A stretch of 64,000 nucleotides of DNA from Cylindrotheca closterium (taxonomy: Eukaryota > Bacillariophyta > Bacillariophyceae > Bacillariales > Bacillariaceae). Shown in pieces: positions 55,506-64,000 of the stretch. How positions within the stretch are numbered: position 1 is the stretch's first letter; every line of letters starts with the position of its first letter. A program made the translations under genes and the position numbers. A model generated the notes under the pieces. That model did no database searches and was not told the origin of the DNA. It saw only the letters and a program-made list of their open reading frames with translations. The stretch is from the NCBI GenBank assembly GCA_933822405.4, contig CAKOGP040002147.1, positions 149,222 through 213,221 on the forward strand, given 5' to 3'.

Positions 55506-56652
55506 ATGATTCTTCCCCGAGATGCATCTCTGTTTTGTTTGTTTCTGACCCTTATCACCACGAGCTGTACCTTTGCCTCCAATCAGGATGCCAATAATCC
55601 GCATCAAGATGATCTGCTTCCACCTCTGGAATCGGATTTCAAATCCTATCCCAACTTGGCCAACATTACCGACGAGGAAAGAGCTCTGTTTCATCCCATC
55701 CTGAAATTTCCAACGCACTTTAAAAAAATTCCAGTGTTGGATTGCACACAGGCGACTGGTCTAGCGACGGAATCCCAACGCAAACGATCCAAGATACGAG
55801 ACAAGCTGTTTGGATTGGTCTGGAGAAATGTAATTGTTAATCTTATTACGGATTCAGAGGTGGTCCGAAAAGTGCCCTGGAAGAGTTCCAAATGGGGGTT
55901 TGGAAAATACGACGAAGATCGAAGAGCAATGTAGGTGCCAAAAAACAAGAAACGAATGAGTGAATGAATGAACGATGATTGCTTACTAAATGACATTGTG
56001 GCTGACGCATATATTGCAACTCTTTTATATACATATCATGTTATTATTTTTCAGGTACACCTCGTCCGTATTTGATGCGGAGAACGTTGTCGATGGATAT
56101 TCGGGTGCTCGAACCGTCCATTTGGGCATTGATTTGGGAGCTCCAGTGGGAACCAAGGTGAGAGTAAATTATTTGAACACATACATGGTATATGGTGAAT
56201 GCACCATTGATTTCCGCTATATTAACCAACCTGCACCACTCTATCACCATCATCTTTGAAAACAATGCAATCGACTGTAGGTGTACGCATTTGCCGATGG
56301 GGTGGTTCATTCTGTTGGGTACAATGAGGGTCATGGAGACTATGGTTTTGTGGTGGTAATTGAGCATACGCTACCACTATCGTCCACCAAAATATGGGCG
56401 CTCTATGGCCACATGGATCGAGCGACCAGCCGAAACAAATCACCAGGAACACCCATACAAAAAGGACAAGTTATTGGAGGCATTGGGGACTGTCATGAAA
56501 ATGGTGGTTGGAGCGCGCCGCACTGTCATTTCCAAGTGTCGATGAGGCCGCCAATGACACACGATATGCCGGGGGCATGTTCCGTACAAGATCGACCTAT
56601 TGCACTCAGCGAGTATTTTGATCCTCGTTATGTGCTTGGGCAAATATATTAG
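55506..56652 (+). CDS. Secreted M23-like (LytM-type) metallopeptidase domain protein
   Basis: Exons 55506..55930, 56055..56157, 56281..56652; phases fit, 299 residues. ATG 55506 opens a signal peptide (LFCLFLTLITTSCTFA). The C-terminal half is an M23 fold: HLGIDLGAPVGT with His and Asp metal ligands, VYAFADGVVHSVGYNE, GDYGFVVVIEH, ALYGHM, and the HxH motif in APHCHFQV. M23 enzymes cut peptide cross-bridges in bacterial walls, so roles in digestion of bacteria or in shedding extracellular matrix are possible. A similar peptidase module is fused to aminotransferases in other eukaryotes; here it stands alone. Confidence 0.82.
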
Positions 56653-56752
56653 AATACTAGAAGATATGTAGCAAAAAACTGTTTCAGAACCATCTCGTCG
56701 ATTGGGCATATTCTATGGATTATAGGTAGCATTCGGCATTGAATAGAACCAA

Positions 56753-58422
56753 TCATCTCGGGCGTTTCGATCGCTCTTTCAGTTCTTTCTTTCGAAAGTC
56801 ACGGTAATACTGGCTCACCTTTCTTTTCACAACTGCTGAGTCGGTCTCAACCCACATGTCGGATGTGTTTCGCTGAAGGAATCGGATTCCATCCGCAATA
56901 AGGATTTGAATCAGGTTGTCCGAAAACGCAGGTTTTCTGTGCCGCGGAGTATGTTCATAGCTGTCTTTGTGTTGCTCTAGGAACTCTCGAAAGCGGATAT
57001 TGCCTGAATGCAACTGTAAGCGATACCCTTTGCCAAACAGAACGTCTGTTTCGGATGGATGAATTATCACTCCTTCCCTGGACGATGCCGCACCTCCAGC
57101 GACTCCAATGAATGGCCGTAGTTGATCGGCAAACTGCACATCTTCCATTGATCTTTCTCTTGTATCATTTGCATTCCTGTCGGCAAGTGGCGGAGTCAAG
57201 CGATTGAAATCGGTATCCACATTCTGAATCGAATTCGGCGTAGTATACCTAGCCTTGCATTCTTCTGCCTTTTGATTGCTTTCTTTCAGGTGCTTCTCGA
57301 ACCATAGATTTAGTATATCTACACGTATCTTCCCATGAAAGTCCACTGGAAGTGTACTGATTGGAATTCCATGGCTCTGAAGTCTGTACTGAAGTTCCAT
57401 ATATGATCCATAATGAATACGAGTTCTGACACGAGCATACTGCGGTAAGCCGCTCATCAATAGACTAAGAAGTGTGTTGTTGAGACCCAGATTCCCTGTT
57501 GTGGTCTGTAGGCAGTAATGCATTGCCGAATACCGAATCGGCAACGATCTTGATAAGCATTGTGCGTTCAAAATGAAGCTCAGTCCAGGCATTTTGAACT
57601 CGTCCCCGGATCTTGCATCATCATGATAGATGGTCACCAGTCCCTTGCTCTCGACCTCCGGGAGAGCGATCATGATATTCCACCACATGTAATAGCAAAC
57701 GCGTATCTACATGTCACAGTTCAATGGGCATGTTGTGAGCATCATCCACCGTGGCAAAAGTAAATGTTGAGCGATTCATTGGTACTCACAAAAGTTTCAG
57801 CCTTGCACTTGCCGAGCTTTTTGCTAAACATGTGCAGGATGACTCTTCCCTTTCGATCTCTTCCGTCTTGGATATGAAATAGGCCCGATAGCATCAATTG
57901 CACATCTTCTTCTGTTAAATCTGACATACCAATCTCTTGAGCAACCTTGTCATCACCAAAGTATTTTGCTTTTTGCTCAAGAAAACTCATCATCTGCCTG
58001 ACAGATTTGCGAATATCGTAGAGCTTGGCCCTCAAAAACTTCAATCGAAACTTTGGGTCTTCCACATATGCTCTGTTCTGGTTTATGGCCATCTCATAGA
58101 CAGAGTTCCGTTCCTTCTGTACTGCCTCTTCGAATTCCGCAAGCGATTTCTGAATCATTTCAGGCGTCTCACGGAGTTCTTCTCCGACACAATGTAAATC
58201 ATCAAACGCCTTTGCTCGCTCTTGTACTGACAATCGGTTCATCTCTGAAGCGAGGAGGTCTTCAGTCTGTTTCATTTCGAGCTTGCTAATGTCTCCATTT
58301 GTATTCTTCCTGGGCATTTGAAATTGAATTGGAATGCTCTTGTCTTTTGCTTGATCATTAAAGTTGAAAGTTGGTAAACAGGCCTGTCTCACAAAAGGGT
58401 TGTTTGGGAGAGAAGATGCCAT
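56753..58422 (-). CDS. CRAL-TRIO/Sec14-like region fused to DUF6824, copy A
   Basis: Exons 58422..57790 and 57706..56753, GT-AG, 528 residues; the junction reads KAETF-IRVCYYMWW as in copy B. Start chosen to match MASPLPNNP of copy B; ATG 58428 is also possible. An N-terminal helical part (VYEMAINQNRAYVEDP, LKFLRAKLYDIRKSVRQMM) and GRDRKGRVILHMF, then GLVTIYHD, MPIRYSAMHYC and HYGSYMELQYRLQSHGIP, follow the order of a Sec14/CRAL-TRIO lipid-binding fold (about 95-390). DUF6824 (about 430-520) follows: ETDVLFGKGYRLQLHSGN, RFREFLEQHKDSYE, VSQYYRDFRKK. DUF6824 is abundant in diatoms and of unknown role. No signal peptide. Confidence 0.8.
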
Positions 58423-59028
58423 TGCCATCGGATGAGCATGAAGTCTTGCTGATATTGTAGCGGAATTGTACTTGAGGCATTTATGCGGCAAAACTCAGAA
58501 AAGGCCTCATTGAGCGGTTTCTGTGCGCGTGAAGCAACATGAGAGGAGCGGGAGGAAAGGGGTCTCGCACTGTCAGCTTTTTTCCCGTCAGCTTTCGAAT
58601 GCCTACACTTTTTATTTTTAAAAAACGTCACGATGTACCTATACCGGTGCCGGTACCTGGTACCGGTAGCGTTCATCCAACTTGAAACGGAACTATTTAA
58701 AAATAACGGTCAGCTTTTTTACCCCGCCTACCAGTACAGGTGAAAAAATCTGGTTCGTTTCGGGTTGGTTCGCGGATGGTAACGGTAGTAAAAAAATAGA
58801 AGTGGCACTTTTCGAGCTCTCGAGAAACTCTTAGAAAACTGGGCATCAAGCAACGCTTGCACACAAGTTCGATCTGAACTTGTTAGTACTAATATAGTTT
58901 CTGCATACATGTCTGCCAAGATACCATTATTGCTACAAACGTAGCACCATATGAAAGACTTCCAGTTTTCTAGTACGGTAGGAAGTAGTTGGAGCAACGG
59001 GGTTTGAAGAGTGGAATTCCGCTACTGT
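58423..59028. other. Intergenic, promoter side of copy A, with palindromic GGTACC run
   Basis: At about 58641-58668 interleaved ACCGGT and GGTACC words form an imperfect palindrome that includes GTACCTGGTA (complement of TACCAGGTAC). No gene supported. Confidence 0.45.
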
Positions 59029-60338
59029 ACGTACACGTTTAATCCATATTTACAGTTGGAGTCATTTTGCACTTAACACTGTGACATAATTTGGGATTTT
59101 ACATTTTCTTTGCAGACGGGAATTCATACGTAGCTAAAGTACTAAGCGCTACGAGTAGCATTCTCACCCACAAAATGGCAATTCCTTGACATCATCGTGC
59201 AGCTTATTGGCATACAATCAATGTTGTGCGTTGTCATCGTTTCCGTTTGCAATCTCCGTGTTATGCTTGCTTGCAATCTCCATTTCGTATCCTCGGACCA
59301 TAAGCAGTCCACTCCTCCAGTCAACTAGCTAGGCTCAGGAGCGAGGAGTTTAAAACTGTGTGTCCCAACACAAGTCGGACGACCAAAGCTTGAGCAAGCC
59401 ATAAAAACCCGCTAATGATAGTTTGGCGCCTAGCCCAGACCAGCTGTGTTAGGACTGCCCTAGCATGTACTCTTGAAAGATGGGGTGTGGGTCGAGTTCA
59501 ATAAATCCGTGGATGTACACTTCTGCTGTGATGGTTCTTCGGTCAAAGAATCTATGCATGAAGTGTCCATCACTACAGCAGGTCGGAATATAGTGGAAGC
59601 ACCCAACAATATGCCCACTAATAGTTATTATAGATCGCTTGCTTATAGTGTTTCAAATTATTTGTAGTTGCATAGTGGACACCCAACATCTTTCAATCAT
59701 AAAGATGTCATTAACACAACAATCACACCATGCCGCATTTCATCACACCCCGCAGTATTTCAGATATTCGGACACAACAATCACATCATGCAGTATATGC
59801 GAGTGAGTAGGTAGTGGAAATGCGACTCGACGATCAAACATTGGAGTGACAAAACGCATTTCTCTCATTATCATCAAAGATCATGAATCTGGAGATTCGA
59901 GATGATGTCTTGTTGAGACTGACTCAACTACAAGATTACAGTGGATGGGAATGTAACTCGATCTTCCAGAGAAAGTGTCCGATATTTTTCGTAAACAAGT
60001 CGCAAGAAGACTACAGATGTTGTTACTACACGTCAGATGGGAGTTTCCATCGTCGATTCAGGCAGTGGATCACAAAAATCTTTTGTGGGTTTCAAATATC
60101 GAAGTTTTGGATTACGCCAAAACTTACTGTAGATGTCAACCATGTATTTCGCGCCATCGCGCGAGGATGCTAGACCGGGCATACTCGGGCAAAAAACTGG
60201 CAGAAATGCCATCCATAGAGCATGGTACTTTAGCTACGTATGAATTCCCGTCTGCAAACAAAATGTAAAATCCCATATTATGTCATTGTGTTAAGTGCAA
60301 AATGACTCCTACTGTAAATATGGATTAAACGTGTACGT
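59029..60338. mobile_element. Non-autonomous element with long terminal inverted repeats
   Basis: The left arm 59029..59142 is the reverse complement of the right arm 60225..60338: 114 bp each, about five mismatches by eye (about 96%). Similarity stops on the outer side right after ACGT and on the inner side at GTAC. The palindromic ACGT (or TACGT) at each end could be a 4-5 bp target duplication. The interior of about 1.08 kb has no frame recognisable as a transposase, so this is probably a foldback/MITE-like element mobilised in trans. It lies between two tandem paralogues (copies A and B). Confidence 0.8.
59143..60224. other. Interior of the inverted-repeat element
   Basis: No transposase motif. 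A short direct repeat, ACACAACAATCAC(A)CCATGC and ACACAACAATCACATCATGC, lies at about 59713 and 59771. Open frames of up to 96 codons (59883-60173) overlap another frame in the same stretch; neither is recognised and they may be captured or random sequence. Confidence 0.5.
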
Positions 60339-60784
60339 CAAGAAATGTTTGATCACGAACGCTAACATTTGGGCGCTCTTTTTCGTGAAAAACCCTGCTG
60401 CTACAGTAGTTGTTAGTTACGCGTACGCTATAGCAATGCAAGCGCAGACTGAAGAAGCAGGAATTCGAACCATTGAAATTGACGACCCTCGTTGCAGCAT
60501 TGCACTACATATCGACAAGAACCTTTTATACCACTTCAAGAGTGGAATATTCCCGTCATCGGCCTCGTGCTTCTTTTGACCTTTTCTTTCGCAGCTCGTT
60601 GCAACAAGAATGATATTTTAGCGGGAAATACATAAAGAAACTTTGTTTAGTAGTAGTATTACTAGTAAATGTAGTACACATAGTGACAAGAACCTATGAT
60701 TCTGCTTGGCGAGTGGCATGCTCCTTTTCCTTACAAGTTATCTGGATCGTTTTCTTGTAGTGAAGAAGGGATATTATGACATTT
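60339..60784. other. Intergenic with a small duplicate of the copy B gene end
   Basis: The stretch at about 60553-60600 (ATCGGCCTC ... TTTCTTTCGCAGCTC) resembles the last 40 bp of the copy B gene at about 60786-60825, with a short insertion. Otherwise nothing recognised. Confidence 0.5.
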
Positions 60785-62459
60785 TTATCGGCCTCCTTTT
60801 GATCGTTTCTTTCGCAGCTCCCGGAAAAACTGAGCCACCTTTGTCTCTGCTTGTGCAAAATCGCTCTCAACCCATTCATCAGACCCCACTTTCTGGAGAA
60901 ATCGGACACCGTTGTTCCGAAGCATTTGGGCGAGTTTGATTGCAATATCTCGTCTGTCCTGTCGCGGAGTGCTCTCATACTCGCCTCGACGCTGCTCTAG
61001 GAACTTTCGAAAGCGGACATTGCCAGGATGCAACTGCAGCCGATACCCTTTTCCAAACAGCACATCCATCTCAGTCGGCCTTATTGGCCCTGTCAAACGA
61101 TCTATCTCCAGAGTATTACTACCCCCCACTTCAGTTGATGATGCGCACATTGCTGGGCTGCATACTTCCACCTCTAAAGCCTCTATTGCATTGTCTTCAT
61201 TCGTCTCATAGCGCAGATGCTGGTGGTGTTTCATAAGGTCCTTTTCTGTCTCAATATCTTGAGACCAGCCCCGAGCGACCTCGGGTTCGTGGTAGTAGAA
61301 GCGAATGCTTTGATTGGACTCTATAAGATGCCTGTCGATCCAGACATTCAGAATATCATGACGAATATTCCCTTGTACTCCAAACGGTATCTTGGACAAG
61401 GGAATACCGTAGCTTTGGAGTTGATACCGAAGCTCCATGATGGACCCATAATGTATTCGAGTTCTCACGCGAGCATGTTGAGGCAGTGCATTCAGGAACA
61501 GAGTGACAAGAACATTGTTCAGCGCAAGATTTTGCGATTTGGCCTGTAGGCAGTAGTGGATTCCAGAATATCGAGTTGGCACCGATTCAAAGAATCCTTG
61601 GGTTTCTTTAATGAATTTCAATCCAGGCATTGTAAAGGTTTCCCCGGGTAACGTAGCATCGTTGTAGACTGCCACAATTCCCTTCCTTTGCACATCCGGT
61701 ATGGAGGACAACATGTTGACAAAACAATAGTAACCGAACCGAATCTGAATAATGAAGCACTTGGTCGTTCAGCAAACATACACATGTCAGGCGTTCGAGG
61801 TCGGAAGAAAGGTATAGACTTACCAGGTTATCAGCTTTACACCGGCTGAGTAGTTTGCCGAAAAAGTGTAGGACAACTCTGCCTCTTCGATCTCTCCCAT
61901 CTTGGATGTGAAATACTCCCGATATCATTAGCTGCTTGTCCTCCTCACTCAGGTCATCCAATGTTATTTCTCGACCAACCTTGTCATGACCGAAGTATTT
62001 CGCTTTGCACTCGAGAAGACTCATCATCTTCCGAACCGCTTCACGAACATTGTGCAGACTGGCTCTCAAGAACTTGAGACGAAAGGTAGGGTCTTCCACG
62101 TATGCTCTGTTTTGATTGATGGCCATCTCGTAGATTGGGTTTCGTTCCTTCCGTACTGCATCTTCGAATTCCGCAAGCGATCTCTTAATCAGTGCAGGCG
62201 TCTCATGGATTTCTACTCCTACACAGTGTAGGTCATCCAATGCCTTTGACCGCTCTTGCACCGACAATTTGCTCATCTCTGATGCGAGGAGCGCTTCAGT
62301 TTGTTTCATTTCTGGCTTGCTTATGTCATCGTAGTGAGTATTCTTCCTAGGCATTTGAAATCGATTTGGAATGCTCTTGTCTTTTGCTTGATCATCGTTG
62401 TTGAAACAAGGTAGACATGCCTGACTTGAGAAAGGGTTGTTGGGGAGAGGGGAAGCCAT
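60785..62459 (-). CDS. CRAL-TRIO/Sec14-like region fused to DUF6824, copy B
   Basis: Exons 62459..61824 and 61744..60785, 531 residues, ATG 62459 (MASPLPNNPF). Same layout as copy A: VYEMAIN-type helix block, LKFLRASLHNVREAVRKMM, GRDRRGRVVLHFF, GIVAVYNDATLPGE, HYGSIMELRYQLQSYGIP, then DUF6824 with EMDVLFGKGYRLQLHPGN, RFRKFLEQRRGEYE and VAQFFRELRKKRSK. The linker between the two domains is the least conserved part. The intron lies at the equivalent position as in copy A, so the pair arose by duplication of an intron-containing gene. Lipid or hydrophobic ligand binding by the first domain is inferred from the fold pattern; the role of the second is unknown. Confidence 0.8.
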
Positions 62460-63971
62460 TGCTCATCAACGGAGATGAAGTCTTGATGATGAGTTAAACT
62501 ACTGGGTTTTTGTGAGAGGAACTACAATAATGCGGACTGCGGTGGACGAGTGGAGTGATCCCGAAAAGTCAAGAAGGCTCGCAGTTTTTATTATACAATA
62601 ATAGGCCTTGTACCAAATAAGAAAGACCAGAATTAATTTTCTTTTTTCTATTCGAGCGCTCGCTTCGTTTTAGTTACGGGATTTCGCGTACACGAGATCA
62701 GATAATTCCATCAAATCGGGGTTTCCCGTCACCATATCCTTTTGTGGTAGCTTAAATTTAAAACAGCGTTGACATTTTATTCTGCAATTTTCTCTGTTGG
62801 TGAGTCAAATGTATGATGGTGAGCTTGGACTAAGGAAGACGGGAGCATTTTTAGAATTGTACCTACGACACTGATCCGCCGAGCCTTCGGTTTACGTACG
62901 GGAATTTCACTTTGAATCTCTCCCGTCACCATCCTGCCTATAACAGCGTCGTTGCATATGTTACTCTATAAAAGACACTCCTCTTGTGCAGTCACTGGAG
63001 CGATCCTGGAAAGTTTTGTAAAGTCTAAACTTCCAAGAGGCTCAATTTTTAGGCCTTGTACTGGGTATTTGTGAGAGGAGCCACAAAACGGACTGGTGGA
63101 ACTAATGCTCTTTTTTTTTAACGGAGAAAGACGGTTGTCTATGAGCGCTCATCGGCCAAGACTTCCTTTTGCTTTTACGGGAATGTCACTTTGCGTCCAC
63201 ATCAGGATCCGGCAATTCCATCAATTCGGGGTTTCCCGTCACCATTCTTCTGTGGTAGTTTAAAAACGTCGGCATATTATTCTCTGGTATCCTGCAAGAA
63301 CACCCAAGGGCTCGATTGGCGGTGTTCGAATCGCCAGCTGCCAGCACGTACATACCGAAAGTTCGAACGACGTGACTTCGCAATGAGTGAAGAAGGCTTT
63401 TCGAATCGTTCGTGTTCAAAAGAGTCAAGTCAAGGCTCAAGTGCTAAGAGCAAGAGGAGGAGGGAACAAAGAATCAATTTCGAACTACTAGGTTGGCAAT
63501 GCTGTCACCTGCACTTTTTAGTCAATAGCTTCATCAGGCACTATTCTATCTGAGGTAGCCTACTTGCGCTTGGTGTTTGTCTTGGTCCTGTCTGAGTGGA
63601 GGAGTCTAATACCTGGCGAGTTCTTGTTGCGTGAAACGAGATTTCTGAGACCTGCTTGCCTACTGGGTACCATCGCTTACTAGAAGAAAGGCGATGGCGC
63701 CCAACAGGGTGGGAAATGAAGGGAAAGAAAATGAATTGGGCTGTCAATAGACGTATCAATTCGACCAGTCGCAATTGTAACTAAGCTATCATTGCCTACC
63801 TGTCATAACGTGACTGACTGGACTGCCGAGTCCCAAGCAGATATATTAGAGCGATCGAAGGCCAACGGTCGTTGCCAATCTCAAGCCCAAGATCAATCAT
63901 CTATCATCTACTCACAGCTGCTTCAGACCCCCGTAAATACACCCCAATAGCAATATCAATCACCGTCTATC
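62460..63971. other. Intergenic upstream of copy B with diverged direct repeats
   Basis: Region 62502..62763 resembles 63061..63268 (shared CTGGGT(T/A)TTTGTGAGAGGA, GAGCGCTC, ATTCCATCAA(A)TCGGGG then TTTCCCGTCACCAT, and TGTGGTAG). A third partial copy around 62895-62935 shares CGGGAATTTCACTTTG and CCCGTCACCAT. Open frames at 63186-63553 overlap on both strands and are not called. Confidence 0.55.
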
Positions 63972-64000
63972 ATGTCCAACAGTAGCTACATCAACGCACT
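63972..64000 (+). CDS. Possible start of a gene cut by the window end
   Basis: ATG at 63972 reads MSNSSYINA to the end of the window. It follows a stretch with CAATC-rich leader and a TATATTAGA box-like word at about 63842. Too short to assign. Confidence 0.25.

Noticed and set aside
59883..60173. 96-codon frame inside the inverted-repeat element as a transposase
   Set aside because: No catalytic triad or zinc motif visible, and a second overlapping frame is equally open.
60440..60490. Complement of a T-loop (GGAATTCGAACC) as a minus-strand tRNA
   Set aside because: The five-base T stem does not pair and no cloverleaf can be formed.
63300..63345. tRNA-like T-loop sequence (GTGTTCGAATCGCC)
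   Set aside because: No matching acceptor, D and anticodon stems could be drawn around it.
63186..63553. Small open frames on both strands
   Set aside because: They fall on diverged direct repeats and overlap in opposite directions with no conserved features.

Overview
This 64 kb window looks like nuclear DNA of a pennate diatom. Genes are intron-poor, with short GT-AG introns of about 55-130 bp that keep frame when I splice them by hand. Several families are typical of diatoms: a CoDi-like Ty1/copia element, a C-terminal DUF6824 domain, a BspA-type leucine-rich-repeat remnant, a receptor cyclase fused to a phosphodiesterase, an AdoMet decarboxylase fused to an aminopropyltransferase, and a plastid-targeted CtpA. 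The species is not identified from the sequence; a raphid pennate such as Seminavis, Nitzschia or Fragilariopsis would fit.

0-9.8 kb (cyclic-nucleotide signalling): the 3' end of one cyclase/phosphodiesterase gene, a truncated copia element on the minus strand, then a complete tandem paralogue (two membrane segments, extracellular sensor region, class III cyclase, HD phosphodiesterase). The last 954 bp of the two paralogues are nearly identical, intron included. A 2H-type phosphoesterase follows on the minus strand. 10-19 kb: a secreted two-module protein, a degraded membrane-protein remnant, a 1166-residue von Willebrand A protein with a zinc ribbon, and ribosomal protein eS27. 19-32.4 kb: a two-pore-type cation channel, a two-repeat member of a family I call RGLE, a degenerate tandem repeat, a multi-pass membrane protein divergent from a short-chain dehydrogenase, a major facilitator transporter, a BspA-LRR pseudogene and the ribosome-biogenesis factor RLP24.

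32.8-47.4 kb: a 9-exon IML1/DEPDC5 (GATOR1) gene with no visible DEP domain and a long repetitive acidic tail, two tandem PRK/uridine-kinase-like genes, and a scatter of RGLE-family genes and one RGLE pseudogene. 47.7-56.7 kb: thylakoid-lumen protease CtpA, a PUS1/TruA pseudouridine synthase, the AdoMetDC-aminopropyltransferase fusion (polyamine synthesis, probably linked to long-chain polyamines of silica walls), a truncated-globin-like protein and a secreted M23-like metallopeptidase. 56.7-64 kb: two tandem genes that join a CRAL-TRIO/Sec14-like region to DUF6824. Between them sits a 1.3 kb element with 114-bp terminal inverted repeats of about 96% identity.

The candidates for something undescribed are the RGLE family spread over 23-47 kb, the Sec14-DUF6824 fusion pair with the foldback element between them, the conversion-like identity of the cyclase-PDE 3' ends, and the IML1 tail that runs on in frame past its stop codon. 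All splice sites, identities and domain calls here were made by eye, without searches.
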